A DNA stretch of 64,000 nucleotides from Tundrisphaera sp051175315 (GTDB taxonomy: Bacteria; Planctomycetota; Planctomycetia; Isosphaerales; Isosphaeraceae): positions 4,030,001-4,094,000 of the forward strand of contig NZ_CP195100.1 in assembly GCF_051175315.1 (NCBI RefSeq), in the 5' to 3' direction. The notes below the pieces were generated by a model. It worked only from the letters and a program-made list of their open reading frames with translations. It did no database searches and was not told the DNA's origin. The translations under genes were made by a program, and so were the position numbers. Below are positions 45,581 to 55,063 of the stretch, piece after piece (the first letter of the stretch is position 1; the number at the start of each line of letters is the position of its first letter).

Positions 45581-47557
45581 TCAGGCGACGTGATCGACGC
45601 GGAACGGCGGGACGTCGGTGCGGGGCGGGGGCACCAGCGTCGTCGGTGCGGGGCGGGCGGCCATCAGGTCGGACAGGTCGACCGGGTGGCGGTCGAGGAC
45701 GGCCTGCAACTCCTGCGCGTCGATCGTCTCCTGCTCGATGAGCAGGGTGGTCAGGTCTTCCAGGGCCAGGCGCCTCCGGCCCAGGATCGCCCGGGTCATG
45801 GCGTACGCCTCATCCAGCACCCGGCGCACCTCCAGGTCGATCTCCCGGGCCGTGCGCTGGCTCCAGGAATCGGAGTTGGCCCCGCCCCCGGGCAGGAACG
45901 GGCTCCGGCCCTCGTTCTGATAGCTGACCCGCCCCAGGCGAGGGCTCATGCCGAACTCGGCGACCATCTTGCGGGCGATCGACGTGGCCCGCTGGAGGTC
46001 GCTGGTCGCGCCGTCGGAAACCTCTCCGTAGACCAGTTCCTCGGCGACGGTGCCGCCCAGCAGGCCGCGGATCGTGTTTTCGAGCCAGCTCTGGGTGTGG
46101 AGGAACCGATCATCCTCGGGCCGATACATCGTGTAGCCGAGCGCCCCGTTGCCCCGGCCCAGGATGGAGACCTTGTGGACCGGGTCGGTGTGGGGCAGGC
46201 TCCGCGAGACGATGGCGTGGCCGGCCTCGTGGTAGGCGATCCGCAGCTTCTCGTCGGGCCGGAGGACGCGTTGCTTCTTCTCCGGGCCGGCGACGACCCG
46301 CTCCACGCCCTCCTCGAACTCGACCCGGCCGACGGTCGTCTTGTTCTTGCGGGCGGCGAGCAGCGTCGCCTCGTTGACCAGGTTGGCCAGGTCCGCGCCC
46401 ACGAATCCGGGGGTCATCGCCGCGATGTGGCGGAGGTTGATCTGATCTTCCAGGGCCACCTTGCGGGTGTGGACCCGGAGGATCTCCTCGCGGCCGGCGA
46501 TGTCGGGGCGATCGACGGTGATGTTGCGGTCGAACCGGCCGGGCCGCACCAGCGCCGCGTCGAGCGTCTCGGGGCGGTTGGTGGCCGCCATCACGATCAC
46601 GCCGAGGTCGGAGCTGAACCCGTCCATCGCCACCAGCAGTTGGTTCAGGGTCTGGTCCCGCTCGTCGGACGTGCCCGGGCCGCCCGCGCCTCGGGATTTG
46701 CCCAGGGCATCCAGCTCATCGATGAAGACGAGGCAGGGGGCCTTGGCCTCGGCCTGGGCGAACAGGTTGCGGACCCGGGCCGCCCCGACGCCGACGAACA
46801 TCTCGACGAAGTCCGAGCCGGACAGCGAGAAGAACGGCACGCCCGCCTCGCCGGCCACCGCCTTGGCCAGCAAGGTCTTGCCCGTACCGGGCGGGCCGAC
46901 CAGGAGCACCCCCTTGGGGATGCGGCCGCCGATCTTCTGGAACTTCTCGGGGGTGCGGAGGAAGTCGACCACCTCGCGCAGCTCGGCCACGACCTCGTCG
47001 TTGCCGGCCACCTGATCGAACGTGACGCGGGCTTCCCCGTTGCCATAAACCTTGTGGCGGCTGCGAGCAAAGGCCATCGCCGAGCCCAGCCCGCCCCCCT
47101 TGCGGCTCATGAAGACCAGGATGCCGACGGCGATCGCCAGGACGGCCAGGGGCGCCAGGACCGTCTGCGCCTGGGAAGGTCCCTCGATCGCCTCGTAGCG
47201 ACCGCCGGGGATGTGGTTGGCCAGGAGCGCCGGCAGCTCGCGATCGAGTTCCATGCCGAGCCGCGAGGTGCGGAACCGGGCCGGGGACCCGTCCGGCCCG
47301 GGGGCGGTGAACTCCCCGTCGATCTCCGTCGGCCCGATGCGGGCGGATCGGATCTGGCCGCCGATCAACTTTTCCTTGAACGTGCCGTAGCGGATCGTCT
47401 CGATCTCTTCGGCCGCCACGGTGTACCAGGCGGCGGCGCCGATCGCGACGAGCAGGGCCAGGGCCGCCCCCCCGATCTTCTGGTACTTCTGCCGCGTCCG
47501 CTTCGATTGGCTCGGGGCGTGGGAGGACGACGATCGATCCTGAGAATCGAGATCCAT
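45581..47557 (-). CDS. ftsH: ATP-dependent zinc metalloprotease FtsH
   Basis: A 658-residue membrane protease. The ATG at 47557 starts a short basic N-terminus, with membrane helices at about 28-47 and 134-150 around a small periplasmic domain. The AAA module follows, with Walker A GPPGTGKT (221-228), Walker B FIDELD (278-283) and the second region of homology ATNRPETLDAALVRPGRFDR. The protease site is HEAGH (443-447). Later motifs include GRGNGALGYTMYRP and LLGGTVAEELVYGE. The C-terminal 30 residues are Pro-rich. FtsH degrades membrane and short-lived cytoplasmic proteins. It is monocistronic as far as visible. Confidence 0.95.
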   Translation of the reverse strand: MDLDSQDRSSSSHAPSQSKRTRQKYQKIGGAALALLVAIGAAAWYTVAAEEIETIRYGTFKEKLIGGQIRSARIGPTEIDGEFTAPGPDGSPARFRTSRLGMELDRELPALLANHIPGGRYEAIEGPSQAQTVLAPLAVLAIAVGILVFMSRKGGGLGSAMAFARSRHKVYGNGEARVTFDQVAGNDEVVAELREVVDFLRTPEKFQKIGGRIPKGVLLVGPPGTGKTLLAKAVAGEAGVPFFSLSGSDFVEMFVGVGAARVRNLFAQAEAKAPCLVFIDELDALGKSRGAGGPGTSDERDQTLNQLLVAMDGFSSDLGVIVMAATNRPETLDAALVRPGRFDRNITVDRPDIAGREEILRVHTRKVALEDQINLRHIAAMTPGFVGADLANLVNEATLLAARKNKTTVGRVEFEEGVERVVAGPEKKQRVLRPDEKLRIAYHEAGHAIVSRSLPHTDPVHKVSILGRGNGALGYTMYRPEDDRFLHTQSWLENTIRGLLGGTVAEELVYGEVSDGATSDLQRATSIARKMVAEFGMSPRLGRVSYQNEGRSPFLPGGGANSDSWSQRTAREIDLEVRRVLDEAYAMTRAILGRRRLALEDLTTLLIEQETIDAQELQAVLDRHPVDLSDLMAARPAPTTLVPPPRTDVPPFRVDHVA

Positions 47558-47860
47558 TCGATAGGTGTCCGGCGTGGGGTGGAGCCCGCGTGCGGAAAGA
47601 GAGGGTGGGGACAACGGCGTCCCGGTGAGATTCCGCAGGGCGGAAGTGCGGGCGAGATCCATGGATATCAGATCGAGTCTATGCCGGTCGCCAGGATCAT
47701 GTCAACAGTCGCCGTCCCATCGTTGTCACGCGGGCACATCGCCCCGTCGATCGGCCCGCGGCACCGGCGCACCAGCCCATGCCGGGCTCGCCGCCGGGTC
47801 CGCGGGCCGATCGACATCAATGCCTGCCTCGGCCCCGGCAGCTTCCGCGGGGCCGTCGCA
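47558..47860. other. Intergenic region, 303 bp
   Basis: Lies between the leftward genes for the baeRF3 protein and FtsH. No supported gene, RNA or terminator with a U-tract is visible. It should hold the ftsH promoter. Confidence 0.4.
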
Positions 47861-49027
47861 TCAGAATCGGAAGGTCGCCGCCGCGCCGGAGTCCGTGGGC
47901 ATGCGATCCGCAGGGACGACGACGACCTCGCTGCCCCTCCTGATGGCGAGCTCCGCGAGGTCGTCGAGCAGGTCATCCACCTCGGGGTCGGCAAGGTCGC
48001 CGAACTCCACCCGGCCCGAGGACGGATCGACCTTGCCAGGGATCTGCCGGTCCGATTCGACCAGCAGGGTCTGGACCCGGCCGGTGACCAAGGCCTGGGC
48101 GATATCCGAGAGGTCGGCGGACCCGAGGAACTTCGACCGGGCCTCCTGGAAGTCGCTCGCCATTCGGGAGATGCGTTCCAGATAGCGTGGTTCCACCATC
48201 CGACAGGCCTCTTCGCGGAGCCGGTCGGCGGGGATGGATTTCGGGTCGAATGCGATACCTCCGGCCATCAGCATCGGGTTGTGGCTGACCTTGCGGAACA
48301 GGTCGTGATGCTGCGGCAGTGCGGCCAGCATGAGCGGCAGCCCCGAGGATCGGGAGTGTCGATCCAGGACCGCCCGATCCACGGCCCGGAAGAAACGCTC
48401 GTTGTCGAGGTCCACTTCGTCCTTCTTGCCGCCGTGCCCATGATGCATCGACGGCGAGGCGTGCCTCCCCCCGCGTCCCCCCGCCGATCCGTAGGAGGCC
48501 ACCGTCAGGTGCGACTCGGTCAATTCCTCGCCCAATGCCTCCTCGATCGTCCGGGGGACGCCATCGGCCAGCTCGACCTCATCCAGGGCGTCCCGGTTGC
48601 CCTCATAGAGGTACGCCTCATGGCGATTGAGCCCCAGGATCTGATAACGATCGGCGGATTGCAGCATCCGCACCAATGGCTTCGTATGGAAGCTCTCGGC
48701 CACGACGGACAGTTCGGGGACAGATCGTTGCAGCGTGTAGAAGCGGAAGCTCCCGGGCGAGGCGAAGACGGCCAGGCCGTCGAGCGTGTGATTCCAGAAC
48801 TCGGAATCTTCGGCCAGGGAGCGGAACCGCTCCAGCAAGGTCCCGACCTCGCTCGTCTCATACTTCCGGCGGAGTGAGGATTCCACCTCCTTCAGGAGAT
48901 TGCGGAACCGGATCGGATCCTGCCGGTTGTCGACGTGGTGTCGATGCGTCGGCTGGTAGAGCGAGATGCAGGGCGTTTCATGTTCGTCCAACAGCGCGCG
49001 AAATTCCTCGGTGTTCAGAAATGCCAT
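47861..49027 (-). CDS. baeRF3-domain protein (bacterial release-factor-like family)
   Basis: A 388-residue protein matching the baeRF family 3, bacterial relatives of archaeal/eukaryotic release factor eRF1 domain 2/3. Typical pieces are TPCISLYQPTHRHHVDNRQD, IRFRNLLKEVESSLRR, FWNHTLDGLAVFASP, SFHTKPLVRMLQSADRYQIL and VELADGVPRTIEEAL. A His/Gly-rich insert (PSMHHGHGGKKDE) sits mid-protein, as in many relatives. The C-terminus has the DLSDIAQALVTGRVQTLLVE strand. Function is unproven; a ribosome-associated stress role is often proposed. Cys and metal-site residues are not conserved. The downstream neighbour is ftsH. Confidence 0.85.
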   Translation of the reverse strand: MAFLNTEEFRALLDEHETPCISLYQPTHRHHVDNRQDPIRFRNLLKEVESSLRRKYETSEVGTLLERFRSLAEDSEFWNHTLDGLAVFASPGSFRFYTLQRSVPELSVVAESFHTKPLVRMLQSADRYQILGLNRHEAYLYEGNRDALDEVELADGVPRTIEEALGEELTESHLTVASYGSAGGRGGRHASPSMHHGHGGKKDEVDLDNERFFRAVDRAVLDRHSRSSGLPLMLAALPQHHDLFRKVSHNPMLMAGGIAFDPKSIPADRLREEACRMVEPRYLERISRMASDFQEARSKFLGSADLSDIAQALVTGRVQTLLVESDRQIPGKVDPSSGRVEFGDLADPEVDDLLDDLAELAIRRGSEVVVVPADRMPTDSGAAATFRF

Positions 49028-49546
49028 GAATCTCCCTCCGAATGAACGAACCCGGCTTCTGTACGCGCGTCGCCGATGTCCGCCGGCCTCCGTCGAAGAC
49101 CAGCCGATCTCGTTCTTGGCCTCCTCGGACGTTCCGCCGATGACGGACCCGGGAGGTCGCTGCGAGGCTCACCGCACCCGGTTTGCTACGGGAGCGATTG
49201 TCATCGCCTCGCTGATCAGCGACGCGACTCCGCTGCGAGAAATGTCCGACGCGAGGGATGCCTCGAATGAGCGGGCAACCCTCATTTTCTTCCTACGGCC
49301 CAGGCTGGAACTCGGTTCGAAACCGAATTTGATAGACGGCTCAAACATGGATAAACAATGAGTTTGCGTCAGAAAAATCGCGGCCGTCTATGATGGAAAG
49401 TATTCTCGGGCGAGATACAGACGCTCCCACCACGGATCTGTCGAGTTTCCCGGGCCATACCACCGTCCGGAGATTTTCCCGGCGGGGGACACGATCCGGG
49501 GCCAGCCTCGCCCGAATCGAGTCCTTCTTATCAATGCCGATGCCCG
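49028..49546. other. Intergenic region, 519 bp
   Basis: Lies upstream of the baeRF3 gene and downstream of the SUMF1-like gene, both on the minus strand. No supported coding frame was found. GC falls in the part around 49310-49420, consistent with promoter sequence. A short RNA cannot be excluded, but no structure stands out. Confidence 0.4.
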
Positions 49547-51226
49547 TCAGCGGCTGATCGGCACGATATCGCTGACGATGCGCGGATTGTCCACGGTCGA
49601 TGCCGGCGCGCCGAGGCTCAACGCGGCCTGCCGAGAGGGGCCGGCCTGCCCGTCCCATCGGCCGGATTCGACCCGGACGGCCACGCGATTCGATCGGCCG
49701 GGGCCGGGCTCTCCCAGGCGATGGGCGACGTGCCCGCCCCCCGGCAGGTAGACGTTGACCCACCACGCCGATCCGGCGACCGGCAACGGGTCGGACCAGG
49801 CGACGGGCAGCGTCACCTCGACGGCGGATCGGCCCAGGCTGCCCACCCTTCGCGGCGGGGCGGTGGGCGGTCCGAGGCGGGCCAGGCGGCCCGGCGGGAC
49901 GACCGGGGTCTGGAGCCGATCGACGACCGCGGCCAGGAACCAGAGCGGTTCCAGCCGAGACGCGGCAAACCGGCGAGCGGCCGCATCGGGGACCGGCCCG
50001 GTCAGGGTGGCTATGGCACGGTCGGGATCGAATGCGACGGCCACCCGGCCCAGCGCCGCGTCGGTCCCGAGCGCCTTGCGGATCAGGTCGGCACCGACCT
50101 CGGCCGGCAGGTCGAAGGCGGGACGCACCCCGACGAACGGGTCGGGCCCCAGGGCATCGGCCCCCACGACCGCGACCTCGGAGGGGCTCGCGGCCGGCTC
50201 GGTCCGAAAATGCCCCCCGAGCCGGGCGAAACCGCCGGCCGGGAGCGTGGCCCATTCGTCGGCGTTGCCAAAGGTGTGGAACAGCCCGAAAGGGTTGGCC
50301 CGATACTTTGTCGAGGCGTCGGCCGTTGCGTCGGCCTCCAGCGCCGCTTCCGGGCCGAGGAAGTTGGCCCCTTCCGGATGCGTCGGCTGATCGCCCCACC
50401 AGAACGGCCCGGCGTTCCCGCCCCGGGCCGCGCGAAGCCATTCGGCTCGGGTCGGCAGTCGATAATCGAAGTGGAGCGGATCCGCCGCGCCCAGGGCCTT
50501 GAGGTAGTCGCGGGCCTTCCCGGGCGTCAGGCCGATGGCCGGCTGGTCGGGGCCATCCAGCGCAAACTCATCGGATCGGCCCGCCCTGGGGTCATACCCC
50601 GGCAACCGACGGCCGACCTGCTGATTCGTCGCCTCGGTGGTGGCGAGGAAGAAGCCCGGGACGTCGCCATCGCCCGCGATCCGCGCGAATCGCACCCCGT
50701 CCGGGCCCGGCCGTGGCAGGACCCGGGGGGGCTCCGAGAGCGGACGTCCCCAGCCGAACGGCCCTCGATCGTCGACCTTCGCCGCCCCCCTCGGCCTGGG
50801 GAATGCCCCGATCCCGGCCGCCAGCACGTTGCTCACCGCGTTCCCCGTAGCCGCGTCGATCACCGCCAACTCGACCCGCACCGCCGATGGCAGCCGGTCG
50901 CGGACCGCCGCCGCCGGGACCAGCACATCGATCCGGGATCGCCCCGGCGGGGTCTCGACCGGGAACGCCGACCGCTGGATACGCCCATCGGGCAGGGCCA
51001 CCCGCAGGGCGAACCGGGCCGAGTCGATGGCCTGGCCGCGCTCCCATCGCGCCTCGGCGACCAGGCGGATCAGATCCTCACCGCCCCGGCCCGGCAGGAT
51101 GACGCCCTCGCCGGCCCAGCGGATCAACCGGACCGGCGGCTCGGGCACCGCGATGGCGGTCGCATTGGGCCAGCCTGCCAAAAGCATCAGAGCGAATCCG
51201 AAGGCACGCCGGTCACCGAAAATCAT
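49547..51226 (-). CDS. Secreted SUMF1/FGE-fold protein without catalytic cysteines
   Basis: A 559-residue protein with an N-terminal signal (FALMLLAGWPNATAIA). Residues 30-150 are beta-rich, residues about 180-370 match the formylglycine-generating-enzyme (SUMF1) fold (VPGFFLATTEATNQQV, PAIGLTPGKARDYLKAL, DYRLPTRAEWLRAARGG, FWWGDQ, NPFGLFHTFGNADEWA), and residues about 390-559 are beta-rich. The whole protein contains no cysteine, so it cannot be a formylglycine-generating enzyme, which needs a redox Cys pair; a binding or structural role is likely. Its 5' end overlaps the upstream membrane-protein gene by 14 bases, so the two are co-transcribed. Confidence 0.82.
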   Translation of the reverse strand: MIFGDRRAFGFALMLLAGWPNATAIAVPEPPVRLIRWAGEGVILPGRGGEDLIRLVAEARWERGQAIDSARFALRVALPDGRIQRSAFPVETPPGRSRIDVLVPAAAVRDRLPSAVRVELAVIDAATGNAVSNVLAAGIGAFPRPRGAAKVDDRGPFGWGRPLSEPPRVLPRPGPDGVRFARIAGDGDVPGFFLATTEATNQQVGRRLPGYDPRAGRSDEFALDGPDQPAIGLTPGKARDYLKALGAADPLHFDYRLPTRAEWLRAARGGNAGPFWWGDQPTHPEGANFLGPEAALEADATADASTKYRANPFGLFHTFGNADEWATLPAGGFARLGGHFRTEPAASPSEVAVVGADALGPDPFVGVRPAFDLPAEVGADLIRKALGTDAALGRVAVAFDPDRAIATLTGPVPDAAARRFAASRLEPLWFLAAVVDRLQTPVVPPGRLARLGPPTAPPRRVGSLGRSAVEVTLPVAWSDPLPVAGSAWWVNVYLPGGGHVAHRLGEPGPGRSNRVAVRVESGRWDGQAGPSRQAALSLGAPASTVDNPRIVSDIVPISR

Positions 51227-51782
51227 GGAGGACGTCTCTCGCCGGCTTCATTGGCTCGATCAGATCACGAGGGAAGTTGTCCCTCCAGTCGGGGACCATC
51301 AGGCGATGGATCAGGCCGAAGACGAGCGCGAGCATCATCAATAGCCCTCCTGTCCCCAGCGTCGCGATCAGCCCCGAGGCAAAACTCCTCAGCTCATATT
51401 CGTGACGCAGAGGGGAGCCTGACATCGCCTCGAACTCGCCGGCAAGTCCCAGACCCATGGATCCCGCGAGGAGCTGGGCCATCGGCAGGATCTGGGCCAG
51501 GCCCAGCAAGAAGCCACCCTTGATGAACGCCAGGCCGAGGGGATAGGACATTCGGCAAGAGTAAAACCCCAGCGCGAACAGGAGAAGGATGCCGGTCAGC
51601 ATCCCGGGCCAACCCCCTGTCATGGTCGTGAAACCGCCGAGGATGAGGCAAACGGGCAGATTCAAGAGGTAGATGAAGACCCAGTCCAATGACAGCGACC
51701 TCATCCGGTCGCGATCTAGTCGATCCCGAGCCGATTTGTCAGCGATCGGCGGCCAGTCCGTGAGGTCGCCGAGGTCTCCCAT
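51213..51782 (-). CDS. Hypothetical membrane protein
   Basis: A 189-residue protein from the ATG at 51782 (GGGAG upstream). Membrane helices are at about residues 35-55, 58-75, 85-108 and 135-160, with a polar N-terminus and C-terminus (VPDWRDNFPRDLIEPMKPARD). I recognise no family. The gene overlaps the downstream SUMF1-like gene by 14 bases, so the two are translationally linked, and it lies 24 bases after the ACT-protein gene on the same strand. Confidence 0.72.
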   Translation of the reverse strand: MGDLGDLTDWPPIADKSARDRLDRDRMRSLSLDWVFIYLLNLPVCLILGGFTTMTGGWPGMLTGILLLFALGFYSCRMSYPLGLAFIKGGFLLGLAQILPMAQLLAGSMGLGLAGEFEAMSGSPLRHEYELRSFASGLIATLGTGGLLMMLALVFGLIHRLMVPDWRDNFPRDLIEPMKPARDVLHDFR

Positions 51783-51806
51783 GAACTCTCCCTTCACTCC
51801 GAGCGA

Positions 51807-52298
51807 TCAGGGCCGGAGGTCGGCCTCGCAGAGGATGTCGAACCCCTTGGCGTGGAGCGTGACGGCGGCCTGCTCGATGTTGTCGACGTGGGTGGCCATG
51901 CCGCATCGCCCGTGGGGGTGGACGATCAGGGGATAGGCGTAGTGGATGTTGATCTCCGCCTGGATCAGCGCCGTGCCCAGGTTGACCAGCGAATCGGGGC
52001 CGGCCGGCAGCTCGACGACCAGCAGCTCGTTCTCGGCGAACGCCAACTTGTTGAGTCCGAGGATCTCCCGGCCCTGCTCGGGATGGCTCAGGATCAGGCG
52101 GACGATGCAGCAGTCAGCCGAGTCGGAGATCGACAGGCCGACGATCTTCACCTTCGACCCCTGGAAGGCGCGGAACACTTCGAGGAGTTGGCCGACCCGG
52201 TTCTCCAGGAACACCGAGAACTGGGTGATCGACGGCCAGTTCCTCCCTTCCAGGGTTTCGAACTCGACCTCGCTCCCGCCGCTCTCGCCATAGCTCAT
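51807..52298 (-). CDS. Tandem ACT-domain protein
   Basis: A 163-residue protein with two ACT-like modules: ITQFSVFLENRVGQLLEVFRAF...VKIVGLSISDSADCCIVRLI (about residues 25-85) and LLVVELPAGPDSLVNLGTALIQ...INIHYAYPLIVHPHG (about 95-150). ACT domains bind amino acids and regulate enzymes; a tandem, stand-alone form resembles the small subunit of acetolactate synthase or an amino-acid-sensing regulator. No partner enzyme lies beside it. The ATG at 52298 is chosen because similarity begins after it. The short-chain-dehydrogenase gene lies about 100 bases upstream on the same strand. Confidence 0.88.
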   Translation of the reverse strand: MSYGESGGSEVEFETLEGRNWPSITQFSVFLENRVGQLLEVFRAFQGSKVKIVGLSISDSADCCIVRLILSHPEQGREILGLNKLAFAENELLVVELPAGPDSLVNLGTALIQAEINIHYAYPLIVHPHGRCGMATHVDNIEQAAVTLHAKGFDILCEADLRP

Positions 52299-52400
52299 GG
52301 CCCGCCCCCGATCTTCGCCGACGTCGCCCCAGCCCAACGGTTCGACACCGAGTGTACGGGGCGGATTCCGGGCGGTCAATCGGTCCGGCGGGCCCCTCCC

Positions 52401-53225
52401 TCAACGCAACCGGAGCCGGAGCAGATCCTCGGCCTCGATCCGGTCGAGGCGGGTTTCCAGGATCGTCGGCGTCGCCGGCGCGGCCACCACGCGGCCGGAC
52501 AGGGCAAGCGGGCGTTCCGCCGCCAGCCACTCGACCATCTCGGCCACGACCTCGGGCCCGACCTCCTTCCCCTCGGCGAAGGCCTCGTTGAACCGGGGCA
52601 GCCTCCGCCTCGCCTCGGGGTCCGAGAGGAGATGCTGGGTCAGGTCGGTCGGGACCAATCCCGGATTCACCGCATAGATCGCCGGGCCGTCGGGCCGGAA
52701 CTCGCGGGCCAGGCATTCCACCAGCCGGACCAGCCCCGCCTGTGCCATGGCATAGCCCGAACCGAAGGCCAGTTCCCCATTGTGGCCCGGCCCGACGAGG
52801 ACGGAAATGGTGGCCGCATCCGATGCCCTCAGGAGCTGGAGGGTTTCGCGGATCGCGTTGTGGGCGCCTCTCAGGGCGGTCTCGACGTCCTTCCACCACT
52901 CGTCGGCGGCCACCGCACCGATGGCACCGATCCCCCGGAACCGGCCCGCGGCGCAGACCAGGGTGTCGCACACGCCCCCCGCCCACTCCCCGAACCGACC
53001 CAGGGCCTTCCTCAACCCGGCGTCGTCGAGCACATCCGCCGCGAGGGCCTTCGCCTCGCCCCCGCCGTCGGCGATCGCCCGCGCCGTCGCCTCGACCTCG
53101 GATAGGGTCCGGGCGACCAGCCCGACGCGCGTGCCCGATTCCGCCAGCCGTTCGGCGATCGCCCGGCCCAGGCCCCGCCCCCCTCCCGTGATCAGGGCCG
53201 TCCGGATGCGTCGTTCGCTGCTCAT
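52401..53225 (-). CDS. Short-chain dehydrogenase/reductase homologue with altered active site
   Basis: A 274-residue Rossmann-fold protein. The cofactor motif is intact (LITGGGRGLGRAIAERLAE, NADP-type LVART at 36-40) and so is the NPGLVPTDLT region. The catalytic YxxxK, however, reads GYAMAQAG: Tyr158 is kept but the lysine is Gln162. The usual catalytic Ser, about 13 residues before the Tyr, lies in GPGHNGELAFGSG and is not in the standard position. It is therefore probably not a classical oxidoreductase, and a binding or moonlighting role is possible. The ATG at 53225 is preferred because upstream codons lack similarity. It is divergent from the coiled-coil protein gene. Confidence 0.85.
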   Translation of the reverse strand: MSSERRIRTALITGGGRGLGRAIAERLAESGTRVGLVARTLSEVEATARAIADGGGEAKALAADVLDDAGLRKALGRFGEWAGGVCDTLVCAAGRFRGIGAIGAVAADEWWKDVETALRGAHNAIRETLQLLRASDAATISVLVGPGHNGELAFGSGYAMAQAGLVRLVECLAREFRPDGPAIYAVNPGLVPTDLTQHLLSDPEARRRLPRFNEAFAEGKEVGPEVVAEMVEWLAAERPLALSGRVVAAPATPTILETRLDRIEAEDLLRLRLR

Positions 53226-53407
53226 CGTCCACCTCGTCCTCGCGGGATCCCCGTCGCGCCCGGCCGCATCCCCACTGTAGGCCGGACGCCGATCCGGGTC
53301 GAGGGACGCCGCCAACGAGCCCGCACTTGTGGCCCGCCGGACGACTGTCGTATAGTGATCCGAGAGGGATTAGGCCCATCGCCACGATCGCCGGGGGGAG
53401 CCAGGCC

Positions 53408-55051
53408 ATGGAGTCGTTGGAAAAGCCGATCACGCGGGTCTGGCGGCGGATGCGGATGCAGCGGTTCCTCTCGGCGCTGGTCTGGTGCCTGGCCTCGGCC
53501 CTGGCGGCGGCCACCGTCGTCTTGATCGTCGAGAAGTCGGGCTATCCCGTGCCGGGGGCGGCCTGGTGGCCGTTCGCCATCGCGGCGGCCCTGGGCGTGA
53601 TCGCGGCCGGGCTGGTCGCGATCCTGAGCGGTCCGGGACGAATCGATGCCGCCGTGGCCCTCGACCGGGCATTCCAGCTCAACGAGCGGTTGAGCACGGC
53701 GCTGACCCTCCCCGAATCGTTGCGGGAGACCGCCGTCGGGAAGGCCCTGATCGCCGACGCGGCGGCCAAGGTGGGGACCATCGACGTGGCGTCCCGGTTC
53801 GGCCTGACCGTACCCCGGAAGTCGTGGGTTCCCCTGATCCCCGTGGCCCTGGCCGGCGCGATCCTGCTAGCCCCCCCGTGGACGCGGACGCGGGCCGATG
53901 CCAGGGCCGCGACGACCGCCTCGACGAAGGTCGAGTCCAAGGCGGTGGCGAAGTCGGGCGAGGCCCTCGGCAAGAAGATGGCCGAGCAGCGCAAGCAGAT
54001 CGACAAGCAGAAGTTCGCCGAGGCCGAACGCCTGCTGGCCGAGGTCGAGAAGATCGCCGACGGGCTGGCCAAGTCGCCCCCCGCCCAGAAGGACAAGGCC
54101 ATGATGGCCCTGAACCAACTGACGGACGCCATCAAGGAACGCCAGAAGCAGCTCGGCTCCCCCGAGCAGGTCAACCGCCAGCTCCAGCAGCTCAAGGAGA
54201 TGGCCAGCGACGGGCCCGCCGAGGACTTCGCCAAGGCCCTGGCCAAGGGCGACTTCGCCAAGTCCGCCGAGGAGTTGAAGCAGATCAAGCAGAAGCTCGC
54301 CTCGGGCAAGATGACGGAGAAGGAGAAAGAGGCCCTCAAGAATCAGATCGGCGAGATGGGCAAGCAGCTCGAAAAGCTCGCCAACCTCGACCAGCGCAAG
54401 AAGCAGCTGGAAGAAGCCAGGAAGAACGGCGGCCTCTCTCAGGAGCAGTTCGATAAGGAGATGGCCAAGCTCAACGACCAGGCCAAGGGGCTCGAAGGGC
54501 TCAAGAAGATGGCCGACAAGCTCTCCCAGGCCCAGCAGGAGATGGCCAACGGGGATACCAAGAAGGCCGCCGAAACCCTAGGGATGAGCGAGAAGCAGCT
54601 GGAGAAGATGGCCCAGGAACTCCAGGAGATGCAGTCCCTGGAAGGGGCCCTGGCCGATCTGCAGGACGCCAAGAACGGGATGAACGGCGAGGGGATGAAC
54701 CAGCTCGGCGAGGGGATGTCGCAGTCGGGCCTGGGCGGCCGATCCCCGAACCAGATGGGAGATGGTCAGGGCCGGGGACGGGGTCGCGGGGAAGGGGATC
54801 GGGCCGAGGCGCCCGACGACGTCAACGCCTACAACACCCGCGCCAAGCAGCAGTTCGGCAAGGGGGCCGCCGTCGTCGAGGGGACCGCCCCGCCGATCTC
54901 GCAGACCAAGGGGCAGTCCGGCATCGCCATCCAGGGGGAGGTCGAGACCGCCACCGGTGCCGCGGCGGATGCCCTGACCAATCAGAAGATCCCCAAGACC
55001 GTCGAGAAGCACATCCGGGGCTACTTCGACCAGATCAACAAGGGGAACTGA
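53408..55051 (+). CDS. Membrane-anchored coiled-coil protein of unknown function
   Basis: A 547-residue protein starting at ATG 53408 (GGGGGGAG upstream). Three hydrophobic helices in the first 160 residues (RFLSALVWCLASALAAATVV, WWPFAIAAALGVIAAGLVA, VPLIPVALAGAILLAPP) are followed by a very long charged coiled-coil (about residues 170-430) rich in Lys/Glu/Gln/Ala and then a Gly/Arg/Gln-rich low-complexity part (GDGQGRGRGRGEGD). The terminal 100 residues (NAYNTRAKQQFGKGAAVVEG...VEKHIRGYFDQINKG) are conserved-looking. Planctomycetes have related proteins near MoxR/BatA-type operons, but none is visible here. Probably a structural or scaffold protein; function unknown. Confidence 0.78.
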   Translation: MESLEKPITRVWRRMRMQRFLSALVWCLASALAAATVVLIVEKSGYPVPGAAWWPFAIAAALGVIAAGLVAILSGPGRIDAAVALDRAFQLNERLSTALTLPESLRETAVGKALIADAAAKVGTIDVASRFGLTVPRKSWVPLIPVALAGAILLAPPWTRTRADARAATTASTKVESKAVAKSGEALGKKMAEQRKQIDKQKFAEAERLLAEVEKIADGLAKSPPAQKDKAMMALNQLTDAIKERQKQLGSPEQVNRQLQQLKEMASDGPAEDFAKALAKGDFAKSAEELKQIKQKLASGKMTEKEKEALKNQIGEMGKQLEKLANLDQRKKQLEEARKNGGLSQEQFDKEMAKLNDQAKGLEGLKKMADKLSQAQQEMANGDTKKAAETLGMSEKQLEKMAQELQEMQSLEGALADLQDAKNGMNGEGMNQLGEGMSQSGLGGRSPNQMGDGQGRGRGRGEGDRAEAPDDVNAYNTRAKQQFGKGAAVVEGTAPPISQTKGQSGIAIQGEVETATGAAADALTNQKIPKTVEKHIRGYFDQINKGN

Positions 55052-55063
55052 GCCGGCCCCGGC

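Noticed and set aside
45590..48877. A 1,095-codon plus-strand open frame
   Set aside because: Antisense to ftsH and the baeRF3 gene; composition is that of a shadow frame.
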